64,000 bases of DNA. Origin: Burkholderia lata. GTDB lineage: Bacteria > Pseudomonadota > Gammaproteobacteria > Burkholderiales > Burkholderiaceae. Under the pieces are notes generated by a model. It saw only the letters and a list, made by a program, of their open reading frames with translations, did not search any database and was not told where the DNA came from. The stretch lies in assembly GCF_902499335.1 (NCBI RefSeq), contig NZ_CABVQK010000004.1, forward strand, positions 62,001 through 126,000. Direction: 5' to 3'. How positions within the stretch are numbered: the first letter of the stretch is position 1; each line of letters begins with the position of its first letter. The position numbers were made by a program, and so were the translations under genes. Positions 35,813 through 45,158 of this stretch are shown here, piece after piece.

Positions 35813-36526
35813 CTATGCCACGCGGCCGGTCACCGGAATCGACGCGCCGGTGATCGCCTGCGCGTCGGCCGACAGCAGGAAGCCGATCGTCGCCGCGATC
35901 TGCTCCGGCCGCACCCAGCGCGTGAAATCCGCGTCAGGCATGTCCGCGCGGTTCGGCGGCGTATCGATGATGCTCGGCAGGATCGCGTTCACCGTCACGC
36001 CGCGGTCGAGCAGTTCGGCCGCCAGCGCCTCGGTGAGCCGCGCGACGCCGGCCTTCGCGGCCGCGTACGCGCCCATCCCCGTGCCGGCCTTGAACGCCGC
36101 GCCCGCGCCGATGTTGACGATGCGCCCGGACGGGTTCGCCAGCAGGTGCGGTAGTGCGGCCTTCGACGCGTTCAGCGCGGTCTTCACGTTCAATTCGTAC
36201 ATGCGGTCCCACGTGGCGGCATCGCCGTCGGCGATCGTCTGCCACACGAACGCACCCGCGATGTTCAGCAGCGCATCGACCCGGCCGAATTCGCGCTGCA
36301 CGGTATCGAGCGCCTGCGCGGCGGCCTGCGGATCGACGAGATCGATGCCGCCGATGCGCAATGCATCAGCCGGCACGCCGGGCAGCGCCTGCGCCGCCGG
36401 GGCCGCGCCGCGGCCGATCAGCGCGACGCGCGCGCCGCGCTCGCCGAGCCACGCGGCTGTCGCGACGCCCAGATGACCGAATCCGCCGGTGATCGCGACT
36501 GCCTTGCCTTTGAAATCGTGTTCCAT
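35813..36526 (-). CDS. Short-chain dehydrogenase/reductase
   Basis: 237 residues. TGGFGHLGVATAAWL (variant GxxxGxG) at the N-terminus, NIAGAF, and the active-site block GAYAAAKAGVARLTEAL (Tyr-x3-Lys). SD AGGAGA precedes ATG 36526. The cofactor motif departs slightly from TGxxxGIG. Substrate unknown. Located between creB and the sterol-desaturase-like gene, same strand, but separated by 78 and 106 bp, so operon status is unclear. Confidence 0.9.
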   Translation of the reverse strand: MEHDFKGKAVAITGGFGHLGVATAAWLGERGARVALIGRGAAPAAQALPGVPADALRIGGIDLVDPQAAAQALDTVQREFGRVDALLNIAGAFVWQTIADGDAATWDRMYELNVKTALNASKAALPHLLANPSGRIVNIGAGAAFKAGTGMGAYAAAKAGVARLTEALAAELLDRGVTVNAILPSIIDTPPNRADMPDADFTRWVRPEQIAATIGFLLSADAQAITGASIPVTGRVA

Positions 36527-36632
36527 CGATGTTTTCTCCTGGATCGAGGGTTGCTTGATGATGCGTGTCGAATGAGTCATGCCGGCCGCGGCATGCATGC
36601 GCGGCCGGCAATTTGCCACAGCGTAGCGCCGT

Positions 36633-37541
36633 TCACGCATCCGTGCGCACCGCGACGAGGCTGCGACGGCGCAGTTCCTCCGTCGTTTCGCCCTGGTTGT
36701 CCGGGCGCCAGCCCGGCGGCAGCAGTACGAAGCGGATCGCGGTCCACACGTCGCGGGCCGTTGCGACGTCGCGGGCGAGGCTCGCCCAGTGCTCGAGCTC
36801 GACGACGAACGGATTGCGCGAGCGGGTCGGCGTGACGAGGCCGAAACGGCACGGCTCGTCGGCGCGCTCGGCGACATAGGTGCCGAACAGCCGGTCGAAC
36901 ACGACCAGCACGCCACCGTAGTTCGCATCGAGATAGTCGAGATTCGACGCGTGGTGCACGCGGTGCGCGGACGGCGTATTGAACACATATTCGAACCAGC
37001 CGAGCTTCGGCATCCACGTGTTGTGCAGCCAGAACTGGTACAACAGGTTGAACGACAGGATCGCGAGCACGGCTTCCGGACGCACGCCGAGCCACACGAG
37101 CGGCGTGAAGAACATCGCGGCGCCGGCGATCTTGCCAGTCCAGCCGAGGCGAAATGCGGACGACAGCGTCAACTGGTTCGGCGAATGGTGCACCGCATGG
37201 GTCGACCAGAAGAAGCGCACGCGGTGCGACGCGCGGTGATACCAGTAGTAGCAGAACTCCTGGCCGACGAACACGAGCAGCGCGAGCGCAACGCTGTGGA
37301 GCGGGATCGTGAAGAGCCGGTGCGCCCACGCGAGGTCGAACAGCGGCGTGGCGAGCGACAGCGGCACCAGCGCGAGCAGCTTGCGGCCCGCAAGATCGGC
37401 GAGCGACAGCCACACCTCGTTCCAGTCGAACGGTTCGGGCCCGCGGGCGCGGCGCCAGGTGAGCACGGCCGCCTCGACGAGCGAGACGGCGACGATGAAG
37501 AGCGTCACGTAGTACGCGAGCTTTCCTGTAGTGGTGAGCAT
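36633..37541 (-). CDS. Sterol desaturase/fatty acid hydroxylase-like membrane di-iron enzyme
   Basis: 302 residues with about four membrane helices. The di-iron histidine clusters are clear: YWYHRASHRVRF, STHAVHHSPNQLTL, the LHNTW block and SAHRVHHASNLDYLDANYGG. These enzymes insert oxygen or a double bond into lipids at the membrane. SD GGAGG precedes ATG 37541. Substrate (fatty acid, sterol-like or ornithine lipid) is not determined by the sequence. Confidence 0.92.
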   Translation of the reverse strand: MLTTTGKLAYYVTLFIVAVSLVEAAVLTWRRARGPEPFDWNEVWLSLADLAGRKLLALVPLSLATPLFDLAWAHRLFTIPLHSVALALLVFVGQEFCYYWYHRASHRVRFFWSTHAVHHSPNQLTLSSAFRLGWTGKIAGAAMFFTPLVWLGVRPEAVLAILSFNLLYQFWLHNTWMPKLGWFEYVFNTPSAHRVHHASNLDYLDANYGGVLVVFDRLFGTYVAERADEPCRFGLVTPTRSRNPFVVELEHWASLARDVATARDVWTAIRFVLLPPGWRPDNQGETTEELRRRSLVAVRTDA

Positions 37542-38514
37542 GATGGGCCTTTCCTCCGGTTGAGTCGGACGCGTCATCGGCTGCACGGGCTGCCATCGCG
37601 TCGAATGGAACGCACTGTAGTGGGCGGGGAACGGAAAGGCCACGCGGGAAATATGTCGCCGTATGTCGTGGGGAGAGGTGATCGGGGTGTGCGTGGCGGG
37701 CGCGGACGCTTGTGGGCTGGAGCCGGGCTGGTTTGTTGATGCGCGTATGTGTGTCCGGCGGGAAATGTGTCGCCGCATGTCGCGGGGGAAGGTGTTCAGG
37801 TGGTGCGTGGCGGGCGCGGGCGCTTGTGGGCTGGAGCCGCGCCGGGTTGGGGCTGCGTGTACGTGTCTACGCGGCGAATTTGTTTCCGCATGCCGAGGGG
37901 AAGGCGTTCAGGTGATGCATGGCGAACGCGGGCGCTTGTGGACTGGAGCGTGGCTGGCTCGTGGCTGCGGGTATATATGTCCGCGGAAAATGTGTCGCCC
38001 GTGACGAAGCCGGTCGACGGGGTACACAACATGACATTGGCCGACGGATAAGCTCTACGCGACCTATGAACACTGTCGTTACCGATCGGAAGGAAGCCGA
38101 TTCCTCGGACGGTATGCGACAGCGGCGCCCCGTTACGGAGAAGCCCGTTCCAGTCGCATGTGGCGTACTGCATGCGTTCAATTCGCGTGATGCGGCTCGA
38201 CACGAAACACGCGTGAATCGGCCGGCAAATATGTCGCCGCATGTCGGCGCGACACATTTTCGCGCTGCGCACGACACGTTCCGCACCCTCGCCGCGGCAC
38301 GCTGCCCGCACGCGATCGCATCGCCGTCCGCCTTGCCCCGCGCGGCATGCCCGCGATCGGCGCGGACGGCGCACGCATTCGTCGTACCGCGAAACCGCAC
38401 GGCACGTGTAACACCGCGACATCTTTTATGACGCGACGGGCGCGCGTCATCGCCCTAAAGTTCGTCCGGTCGCCACGCCACTGCGTGCACCGAAACGAAC
38501 CGCAAGGACACCCG
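37542..38514. other. 973-bp non-coding region with tandem repeats
   Basis: No ORF here looks like a protein gene: the open frames are Cys/Arg-rich translations of the repeats. The left part holds the 113-bp repeats (37646-38000). A further copy of the repeat core (AAATATGTCGCCGCATGTCG) stands alone near 38227. From about 38010 to 38110 the sequence is AT-richer and may contain the promoter of the secreted protein at 38515. Confidence 0.55.
37646..38000. repeat. Imperfect tandem repeat, unit about 113 bp, three copies plus partial
   Basis: The landmark GGGAAATRTGTCGCCG recurs at 37646, 37760, 37873 (diverged, GGCGAATTTGTTTCCG) and about 37985, giving spacings of 114, 113 and 112 bp. A second landmark, GGCGCTTGTGGGCTGGAGC-like, occurs once in each unit. 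The units are about 75-85 percent alike by eye. They lie between the hydroxylase and the secreted-protein gene and show no terminal inverted repeats of an IS. Confidence 0.8.
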
Positions 38515-39594
38515 ATGAAAACCCGCTTCCTCGTCACCGCCGTCGCACTCACCCTCACCTGCGCGCCGGCCTTCGCCGGCTGGGCCGGCCACGGCACCGC
38601 GTACACGCCGCGCGGCACCTACAACGGCGCGCACGCCGGCTCGTGCGGCGGCGGCAGCTGCTCGCATGCAGGTGGCGTGATCGGCCCCGGCGGCGGTATC
38701 GCGACCAACACGGGCACCGTCACGCGCACCGCGCCCGGCCAGTTCTCCAACAGCGGCACGGCCGTCGGCCCGAACGGGCGCTCGGTCCAGCACAGCGGCG
38801 ACACGAGCTGCGCGGACGGCACCTGCTCGCACACCGGTTCAATGACGGGCTCGGACGGCCACAGCGCAACAACGTCGGGCAGCGTGACGCGCAACGGCCC
38901 GGGCCAGTATTCGTCGAGCGGCACGATCACGGGCTCGAACGGCAACACGGCCAGCCATACGGCGTCGACGAATTGCGCGGGCTCGACCTGCTCGCGTTCG
39001 GGCACCGTGACGGGCACCGACGGCGGAACCGTCACGCATTCCGGCAGCGCGACGCGCGTGGCGCCGGGTGTCGTGACGACGTCGGGCGGCTCGACGATCG
39101 TCCACGGCGGCACGGTCTCGACCGGTGGCACGACCGTGATCCACGGCAGCACGGCGGCAGGCGGCGCGGTCGTCGTGGCCGGCGGGACGGTGCCGGTTCC
39201 TGTCCCGGTGCCGGTGCCCGTGGTGGCGCCTTCGGCGGCCGCGGTGGTCGTGACGGCCCCGACGCCCGCTACCACGGTCGCTGTCGCGGCACCTGCACCG
39301 GCCGCCGTCGTGGTCACGCCCCCGCCGCCCGTGCCGGCCGCCGTCATCGTCACGCCGCCGCCCCCGCCGAAGGTCGTGCGTGTTGCGCCGCCGAAGGCTG
39401 TCGTCGTCACGCCCGCGCCGCGCGTCGTCTACGTCGCACCGCCGCCGCCGAAGGTCCTGTACCTCGCGCCGCCGCTGCCGCGCTCCGTGTACGTCGCCCC
39501 GCGCGCCGTGTATGTCGCTCACCCGCCGCGCGCCGTCATCTGGGTGCCCGCCCACTGGGCCGGCCGCGTGTGGGTGCCCGCGCACTGGGCATGA
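38515..39594 (+). CDS. Secreted Gly/Ser/Thr-rich repeat protein with Val/Pro-rich C-terminus
   Basis: 359 residues. Signal peptide MKTRFLVTAVALTLTCAPAFA. Residues about 44-205 hold three 55-residue repeats, each opening with a Cys pair (Cys44/49, 99/104, 154/159; pattern C-x4-CSHxG) followed by GxNGxxxSxSGSVTRxxPGQ-like sequence. The rest is Val/Ala/Pro-rich (PVPVPVPV, PPPPPK) and ends in a duplicated VWVPAHWA. No known domain recognised; a surface or matrix protein is likely. It is followed by EF-hand and two-component genes. Confidence 0.85.
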   Translation: MKTRFLVTAVALTLTCAPAFAGWAGHGTAYTPRGTYNGAHAGSCGGGSCSHAGGVIGPGGGIATNTGTVTRTAPGQFSNSGTAVGPNGRSVQHSGDTSCADGTCSHTGSMTGSDGHSATTSGSVTRNGPGQYSSSGTITGSNGNTASHTASTNCAGSTCSRSGTVTGTDGGTVTHSGSATRVAPGVVTTSGGSTIVHGGTVSTGGTTVIHGSTAAGGAVVVAGGTVPVPVPVPVPVVAPSAAAVVVTAPTPATTVAVAAPAPAAVVVTPPPPVPAAVIVTPPPPPKVVRVAPPKAVVVTPAPRVVYVAPPPPKVLYLAPPLPRSVYVAPRAVYVAHPPRAVIWVPAHWAGRVWVPAHWA

Positions 39595-39688
39595 CCCGGC
39601 GCCGCTTCGTTTAACCCAGTTTCGTTTTCCATCCGTTTCATCAACCACCCGGCCGGCGCAGACCGCTGGCCACGCAAGGAGAAACCCC

Positions 39689-39994
39689 ATGAAGTCCATC
39701 AAGAAGATGATTGCCGTCGTCGTTTTGTGTATCGTCTCAGCAGCAGCGTCGGCCCAGCAGGTGCCGCCCGGCGCGGCGAACGGCGGTGCACGCGTCGAAC
39801 GTGCGCTGATGCAGTTGCAGACCCGCTTCGCCAGCGCGAACACGACGCACGACGGCAAGCTCACCCGCGAACAGGCCGCCGCGGGCATGCCGATGGTCGC
39901 GCAGCATTTCGACGAAATCGATACGCAGCACAACGGCTACGTCACGCTCGAGCAGCTCGCCGGTTTCATGCGCCAGCGCATGGCGGCCCGTTGA
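39689..39994 (+). CDS. Secreted small EF-hand protein
   Basis: 101 residues. Signal peptide MKSIKKMIAVVVLCIVSAAASAQ, then two EF-hand-like helices: TTHDGKLTREQAA (degenerate loop) and FDEIDTQHNGYVTLEQLAGF (DTQHNGYVTLEQ fits D-x-Q-x-N-G-x-V-x-x-x-E/Q). It probably binds calcium weakly in the periplasm. SD AAGGAG precedes ATG 39689. The response-regulator gene starts 43 bp downstream on the same strand. Confidence 0.85.
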   Translation: MKSIKKMIAVVVLCIVSAAASAQQVPPGAANGGARVERALMQLQTRFASANTTHDGKLTREQAAAGMPMVAQHFDEIDTQHNGYVTLEQLAGFMRQRMAAR

Positions 39995-40037
39995 ACCCGC
40001 ACGAGAATCCGGCCGCGCACGCACCGGGAGGCAAGCG

Positions 40038-40751
40038 ATGGAACAGTCCTGCAGGATCGTCGTGCTCGACGATGAAGCCGAGTTGCGCAACATGCTGCAG
40101 CGCTTCCTGACCGGCCACGGCTTCCAGGTCCGCGCGGTCGCCGACGGCAAGCGGCTCGACCGCCTGCTGCAGCGCGAACCGTACGACCTGCTGGTGCTCG
40201 ACCTGATGATGGAGCCCGAGGACGGCCTGAGCGTGTGCCGGCGCCTGCGCGCCGAAGGCCAGACGCTGCCGATCCTGATGCTCACCGCGAAAGGCGACGC
40301 CGCGGACAAGGTCGTCGGCCTCGAGACGGGCGCCGACGACTACCTGGCGAAGCCGTTTCTCCCCGACGAACTCGTGGCCCGCGTCCGCGCGCTGCTGCGA
40401 CGGCAGAAGATGGCGGCCGGCGAACCGACGGTCACGTCGCAACAGTTGCGTTTCGGTGCATTCACGTTCGACGTCGGCCAGCAGACGCTGATGCGCGACG
40501 GCACGCCGGTCGAGATCCATTCGGCGCAGATGCTGCTGTTGCACGCGCTCGGCTCGTCGCCGAACCGCGCGGTGAGCCGCGAGAACCTGCTCGCCCGCGC
40601 ACGCGGACGCGACCATGCCGCACTCGACCGCAGCGTCGACGTGCAGATCCTGCGGCTGCGCCAGATCGTCGAGGACGATCCCGGCAAACCGCGCTTCATC
40701 AAGACCGTCTGGGGCATCGGCTACATGCTCGTGGCCGGCATCGAGCCGTGA
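40038..40751 (+). CDS. OmpR-family response regulator
   Basis: 237 residues. Receiver domain with acidic Asp11/Asp12 (VVLDDEAEL), phospho-acceptor Asp55 (LLVLDLMM), LTAKGD and the Lys in YLAKPFLPDEL; C-terminal winged HTH (SQQLRFGAFTFDVGQQTLMRDG, SRENLLARARGRDHAALDRSVDVQILRLRQIVEDDP in blocks). Its TGA overlaps the kinase ATG (TGATG at 40749-40753). Partner and signal unknown; the calcium-binding and repeat proteins upstream may be output or sensor-linked. Confidence 0.92.
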   Translation: MEQSCRIVVLDDEAELRNMLQRFLTGHGFQVRAVADGKRLDRLLQREPYDLLVLDLMMEPEDGLSVCRRLRAEGQTLPILMLTAKGDAADKVVGLETGADDYLAKPFLPDELVARVRALLRRQKMAAGEPTVTSQQLRFGAFTFDVGQQTLMRDGTPVEIHSAQMLLLHALGSSPNRAVSRENLLARARGRDHAALDRSVDVQILRLRQIVEDDPGKPRFIKTVWGIGYMLVAGIEP

Positions 40752-42097
40752 TGCGCATCCCGCTGCCGCGCTCGCTGCTCGCGCGCAACATCGCGCTGCT
40801 GGTGGCGCTCGTCGCACTGTCGCTCGCCTGTTCGCTCACCGTGCTGCTGCACTACGTGCAGCGCCCGCGCATCGAGCGGGCCTCGATCATCTTTTCCGAC
40901 TACGTGCAATTGCTCGACCGTACGCTGGCCGGCATGCCGCCCGATGCGGGCCGCGCGGTCATCGCGCAGTTCGGCGGCCAGGCCGCGCCGCCGCCCGCCG
41001 TGTCGCCGCATGCACCGACCCTGGCGGCCTTCTTCCGCACCTGGCAGCGCGACGTATTCGTGCAGGCGCTCGAACGCCATCTGCCGCCAGATCTTCCGGC
41101 GCGCTGGCAATCGGGCGACGACGAGCGCCTGTGGATCCGCCTGCATGCGGCCGGCTCGCCTGTCTGGGTGCCGCTGCCGATGGCCGCCGACGCGCAGGCG
41201 AGCGGCATCACGACGGCGCTCGTGCTGTCGATCGGACTGGCGCTGCTCGCGGCGCTGACCGGCTACCTGATCCAGCTCCACCTGAACCGGCCGCTCGACG
41301 CACTGGCGCGCGCGGCGCAGCGCGTCAGCGCGGGCGAGCGCCCGCCGCCGCTACCCACCGACGGCCCGACCGAAATCGCCGACGTGAGCCGCGCGTTCAA
41401 CCAGATGGCCGACGCGCTGCAACAGGCGGAAGCGACCCGCTCGCTGATGCTGGCCGGCGTGTCGCACGACATCCGCACGCCGCTCACCAAGCTGCGCCTG
41501 GCGATCGCGATGGCGCTGCCGCGTGGCACGCACGACGCGCTCACCACGTCGACCGAGCATTACCTCGATCAGATCGATACGATCCTGCAGCAATTCATGG
41601 ACTACGCGGGCAGCGGCGAGCGCGAAACGCCGCAAACCGGCGACTTGAATGCGCTGATCGGGCAGCTCGTCGCGGATTTCGCGGGGCTCGGCCACGAATT
41701 CGACTTCGACGAAGGCGAGGTGCCCGCGTTCGCATTCCGTCCGATCAGCCTGATGCGGCTGCTGATGAACCTGATGCAGAACGCGGTCGTCTATGGCCGG
41801 ACGGGGCTCAGCGTGCGCACGTGGACCGAACGCGGCATCGCGTATGCAGTGGTCAGCGATCGCGGCAACGGGATCGGCGCGGCCGAACTCGAACGGCTCA
41901 AGGCGCCGTTCAGCCGGGGGGCGAACGCACGCAGTCATGCGGGCGGTACTGGCCTCGGCCTCGCGATCGTCGAGCGGATCGCCCGCCTGCACGGCGGCTC
42001 GCTGACGTTCCGCGACCGCGATGGCGGCGGGCTGGAGGCCGTCGTCGCGTTGCCGCTCGATTCGTCGGGGGCGGTGCGGCGGTCGCTGACGGGCTGA
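40751..42097 (+). CDS. EnvZ-type sensor histidine kinase
   Basis: 448 residues. TM1 (about 14-36), periplasmic sensor (37-150), TM2 (152-175), HAMP (RPLDALARAAQRVSAGE), HisKA with LAGVSHDIRTPLTKLRLAI (His239) and a catalytic domain with NLMQNAVVYG, DRGNGIGAAEL and GTGLGLAIVERIA. The SHDIRTPLTKLRLA block is the EnvZ form. It shares one base with the response-regulator stop, so they are coupled. The 3' end is followed by the 8-bp microsatellite. Confidence 0.92.
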   Translation: MRIPLPRSLLARNIALLVALVALSLACSLTVLLHYVQRPRIERASIIFSDYVQLLDRTLAGMPPDAGRAVIAQFGGQAAPPPAVSPHAPTLAAFFRTWQRDVFVQALERHLPPDLPARWQSGDDERLWIRLHAAGSPVWVPLPMAADAQASGITTALVLSIGLALLAALTGYLIQLHLNRPLDALARAAQRVSAGERPPPLPTDGPTEIADVSRAFNQMADALQQAEATRSLMLAGVSHDIRTPLTKLRLAIAMALPRGTHDALTTSTEHYLDQIDTILQQFMDYAGSGERETPQTGDLNALIGQLVADFAGLGHEFDFDEGEVPAFAFRPISLMRLLMNLMQNAVVYGRTGLSVRTWTERGIAYAVVSDRGNGIGAAELERLKAPFSRGANARSHAGGTGLGLAIVERIARLHGGSLTFRDRDGGGLEAVVALPLDSSGAVRRSLTG

Positions 42098-42597
<500 letters not shown>

Positions 42598-43365
42598 ATG
42601 TTTTCTTCCCTTCACGCACTTGCTGCCCACGCCAAACGTCTGACCAGTGTCGCGCTGATCGCCGGCACACTCGCGATGACCGGCTGCGCATCGACCGCGA
42701 CTACGGCCATGACCGCGGCGCCGGCAGCCCGCACGCAGACGCAGGTTCGCGCGGACGTCGTCTATGTGTCAGCGTTCGACGTGGACACGACCGACGTCAA
42801 GGTCGACGGCGGGATGATCAGCAAACTCGCGACGCTCGCAAGCAGTTCGTCCGCCGACGCGCAGCGCCAGCAGAGCGCGCTGAAGACCCGCGAGCAGCTC
42901 GCCGACGCACTCGTGCGCGAACTCCGGTCACAAGGCATCCCCGCGCTGCGCGGCCCGGTGCCCGACGGACGCGACGCGCTGGTCGTCGAAGGCCGGTTCG
43001 AGTCGATCGACGCCGGCAACCGCCGCCGCCGCACGCTGATCGGGCTCGGCGCGGGCAAGAGCGAAGTGAAGGCATCGGTCACCGTGCTGTTCCAGCCGGC
43101 GCATGGTGCGCCGCAGCCGCTCGGCACGTTCTCGTCCAGCGCGAACAGCGGCCACCTGCCCGGCATGGTGGAAACCGCCGGGGTCGGCGCGGCGGCCGGC
43201 CGCCTCGCGACGTCGGCAGCGGTTGGCGCCGGCCTGCATGGCGTATCGGAAGTGAAGCACGACACAGTGGCGTCCGATACGGACCGCCTCGCGCGCTCGA
43301 TCGCGAAGCAACTCGCAACGCAGAATGCGGCAAATGCATGGCTGCCGACCGTGTCGGCAAGCTGA
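42598..43365 (+). CDS. DUF4410-like lipoprotein
   Basis: 255 residues. Signal with lipobox: SVALIAGTLAMTGC (Cys about 30). The mature part opens with QVRADVVYVSAFDVDTTDVKVD and has LADALVRELRSQGIPAL and DALVVEGRFESIDAGNRRRRTLIGLGAGKSEVKA in blocks, the pattern I associate with DUF4410 outer-membrane lipoproteins. Role unknown; probably periplasm-facing. The start ATG at 42598 lies 33 bp after the in-frame upstream Ser/Arg-rich noise. Confidence 0.85.
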   Translation: MFSSLHALAAHAKRLTSVALIAGTLAMTGCASTATTAMTAAPAARTQTQVRADVVYVSAFDVDTTDVKVDGGMISKLATLASSSSADAQRQQSALKTREQLADALVRELRSQGIPALRGPVPDGRDALVVEGRFESIDAGNRRRRTLIGLGAGKSEVKASVTVLFQPAHGAPQPLGTFSSSANSGHLPGMVETAGVGAAAGRLATSAAVGAGLHGVSEVKHDTVASDTDRLARSIAKQLATQNAANAWLPTVSAS

Positions 43366-43524
43366 CGCACCGGGCCTCCGGCCGCGAGGCCCGGTGGGCA
43401 CGCAGGCGAGCGGCCGGGCATAATGCGCGAGGCCGGTCCGGCGCCGCCCGCCGCGACCGTGCCGCCCCACCCGATGGCCCGCGCCATCCCCGTCCCGAAT
43501 CCTGAACCTCAACCCGTCAACTCA

Positions 43525-44217
43525 ATGCAAGTACTCGTCGTAGGAACCGGCAAGCTGGCCAGCGAGCTGCTCGACGCGCACCGGCTCGATCCGGCAACCT
43601 GTCGCGTGATCCCCTGGTCCGACAACGCGCGCGACGATGCGCAGCGTAGCGACACCAGAACGATCGTCGTGCATGCCGGTTCCGGCCGCGAACTCCCCGA
43701 CGTCATCGCGTTCTGCGAGGCCACCGCATCGCCGCTCGTCGAGCTGTCCACCGGCTCCGAACTCGAAACCGGCTCGCATGCTTTCCCGATCGTGCTGTGC
43801 CCGAACACGAACATCCTGATGCTCAAGTTCATGAGCATGCTGGAAACCAGCGGTCACCTGTTTCATGACTGCCTGATCAGCCTGACCGAGTCGCACCAGG
43901 CCGGCAAGACGTCCGTCCCCGGCACGGCCGTCGGGATCGGCCAGTCGCTCGGCGTGCGGCCGGAAGACATCCGCTCCGTGCGCGACCCGGACGTGCAGCG
44001 CAGCGAATTCGCGGTCGCCGACGATCAGCTCGGCCGCCACGCGATTCACCGGATACGCATCGACGACGGTGCGTGCAGCCTGCAGTTCGAATCGCGCGTG
44101 GTGGGCGCGACGCCTTACGCGGACGGTGTATCGCGCATCGTCGACGCCGTTCGGCAGCACGATCTCGAGCACCGCCGCTATTCGATCGTCGAGTTCATCC
44201 GCAACGGCTGGCTGTAG
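43525..44217 (+). CDS. Dihydrodipicolinate reductase-like protein (DapB C-terminal domain)
   Basis: 230 residues. The N-terminus has a short nucleotide-binding start MQVLVVGTGKLASELL; the middle SLTESHQAGKTSVPGTAVGIGQSLG and the end FESRVVGATPYADGVSRIVDAV match the DapB C-terminal domain (the E-x-H-Q-x-x-K-x-D/S-x-P-S-G-T-A region). The Rossmann half is shorter than in DapB (about 265), and the substrate-binding HH motif is not seen, so it is a paralogue rather than the lysine-pathway enzyme. Confidence 0.75.
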   Translation: MQVLVVGTGKLASELLDAHRLDPATCRVIPWSDNARDDAQRSDTRTIVVHAGSGRELPDVIAFCEATASPLVELSTGSELETGSHAFPIVLCPNTNILMLKFMSMLETSGHLFHDCLISLTESHQAGKTSVPGTAVGIGQSLGVRPEDIRSVRDPDVQRSEFAVADDQLGRHAIHRIRIDDGACSLQFESRVVGATPYADGVSRIVDAVRQHDLEHRRYSIVEFIRNGWL

Positions 44218-44572
44218 TCGCGGCGATACGCGGCGAGCGGCACGCGCGCGTCGCGTCGCAGACGCTTTTAGCGCAACGCAAGAAGGGGTTAGGTGCCGAT
44301 TTCCGTGGATATCGTCGATCGCGCGATCCGCGACATCCGGGCCACCGTGAATCTCGCCGCCCGGCACCTGACGTCCCGCATGGCCGGCGGTCAAGATCAC
44401 GCCAGCCGGCTTCGCCGCCACGGCCGCTCGGGAAATTCGACGAGCAATCGTCCTTCTGCATTCGCTGGTAAGTTATCGGGCGAGATCCATTCGCCGGGAT
44501 GGGGCGCGAGTCACCGCTCACACCGGCGCTTGAACCGCTACCATCGACATCCGCCCGACAGGAGCCCAACCG
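44218..44572. other. 355-bp intergenic region
   Basis: No gene, repeat or clear signal is seen between the DapB-like gene and the cupin gene. The only notable element is GACGCTTTTAGCGCAACGC near 44260, a weak inverted repeat without a T-run. Confidence 0.4.
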
Positions 44573-45055
44573 ATGACCCGCCCCGATTTCATCAAGCACT
44601 GGACCGAGCTCGAAGAGCCGGAAGCGCACTGCTATCGCGGCGACACCGAGCCGATGGCGCTGGATGCACCGCTTTCCGCCGCGCTCGGCATCACGCGTAT
44701 CGGCATTCATCACGTGAGGCTTCTGCCGGGCCGTCGGACGTCCTATCCGCATGCCGAAAGCACCGAGCAGGAATTCGTGTACGTGCTCGAAGGCAAGCCC
44801 GATGTCTGGATCGACGGCGTGCTTTACCCCGTTGCAGAAGGCGATTCCGTCGCGTTCCCGGCGGGCACCGGCATCTGCCACACCTTCATCAACAACACGG
44901 AGGACGAAGTCCGGCTGATGGTGATCGGTGAACGTCCGCGCGACGACAACCGCATTCGCTACCCGATGAACGAGGCGTATGAGCTGACCCGCGCGGACCG
45001 CTGGGTGGACTGGCCCGCCAGACCGCTCGGTGACCATGACGGGATGCCGGACTGA
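44573..45055 (+). CDS. Cupin-domain protein
   Basis: 160 residues. One cupin barrel: IGIHHVRLLPGRRTSYPHAESTEQEFVYVLEGKPDVWIDG (motif 1: G-x5-H-x-H/S-x3-E-x6-G) followed by YPVAEGDSVAFPAGTGICHTFINNT (motif 2: G-D-x3-PxG-x2-H-x3-N). His/His/Glu/His metal ligands are mostly present, with the first HxH reading HAE. Substrate unknown. No operon partner is evident; it is convergent with the SDR gene. Confidence 0.88.
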   Translation: MTRPDFIKHWTELEEPEAHCYRGDTEPMALDAPLSAALGITRIGIHHVRLLPGRRTSYPHAESTEQEFVYVLEGKPDVWIDGVLYPVAEGDSVAFPAGTGICHTFINNTEDEVRLMVIGERPRDDNRIRYPMNEAYELTRADRWVDWPARPLGDHDGMPD

Positions 45056-45158
45056 CGCCTGCGCCGTTGCCCCCGACGGAACACGCCGACCCAGCCGCGC
45101 GAGCTCGCAGCAGGCCGCCGGGACCACCCTGTTCCGCCGGCCGTTACCCGGTCCCCCT

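Noticed and set aside
37867..38400. A 177-codon minus-strand ORF in the repeat region.
   Set aside because: Translation of repeat DNA with Cys/Arg-rich, domain-free sequence, no SD and no homology seen; left as non-coding.
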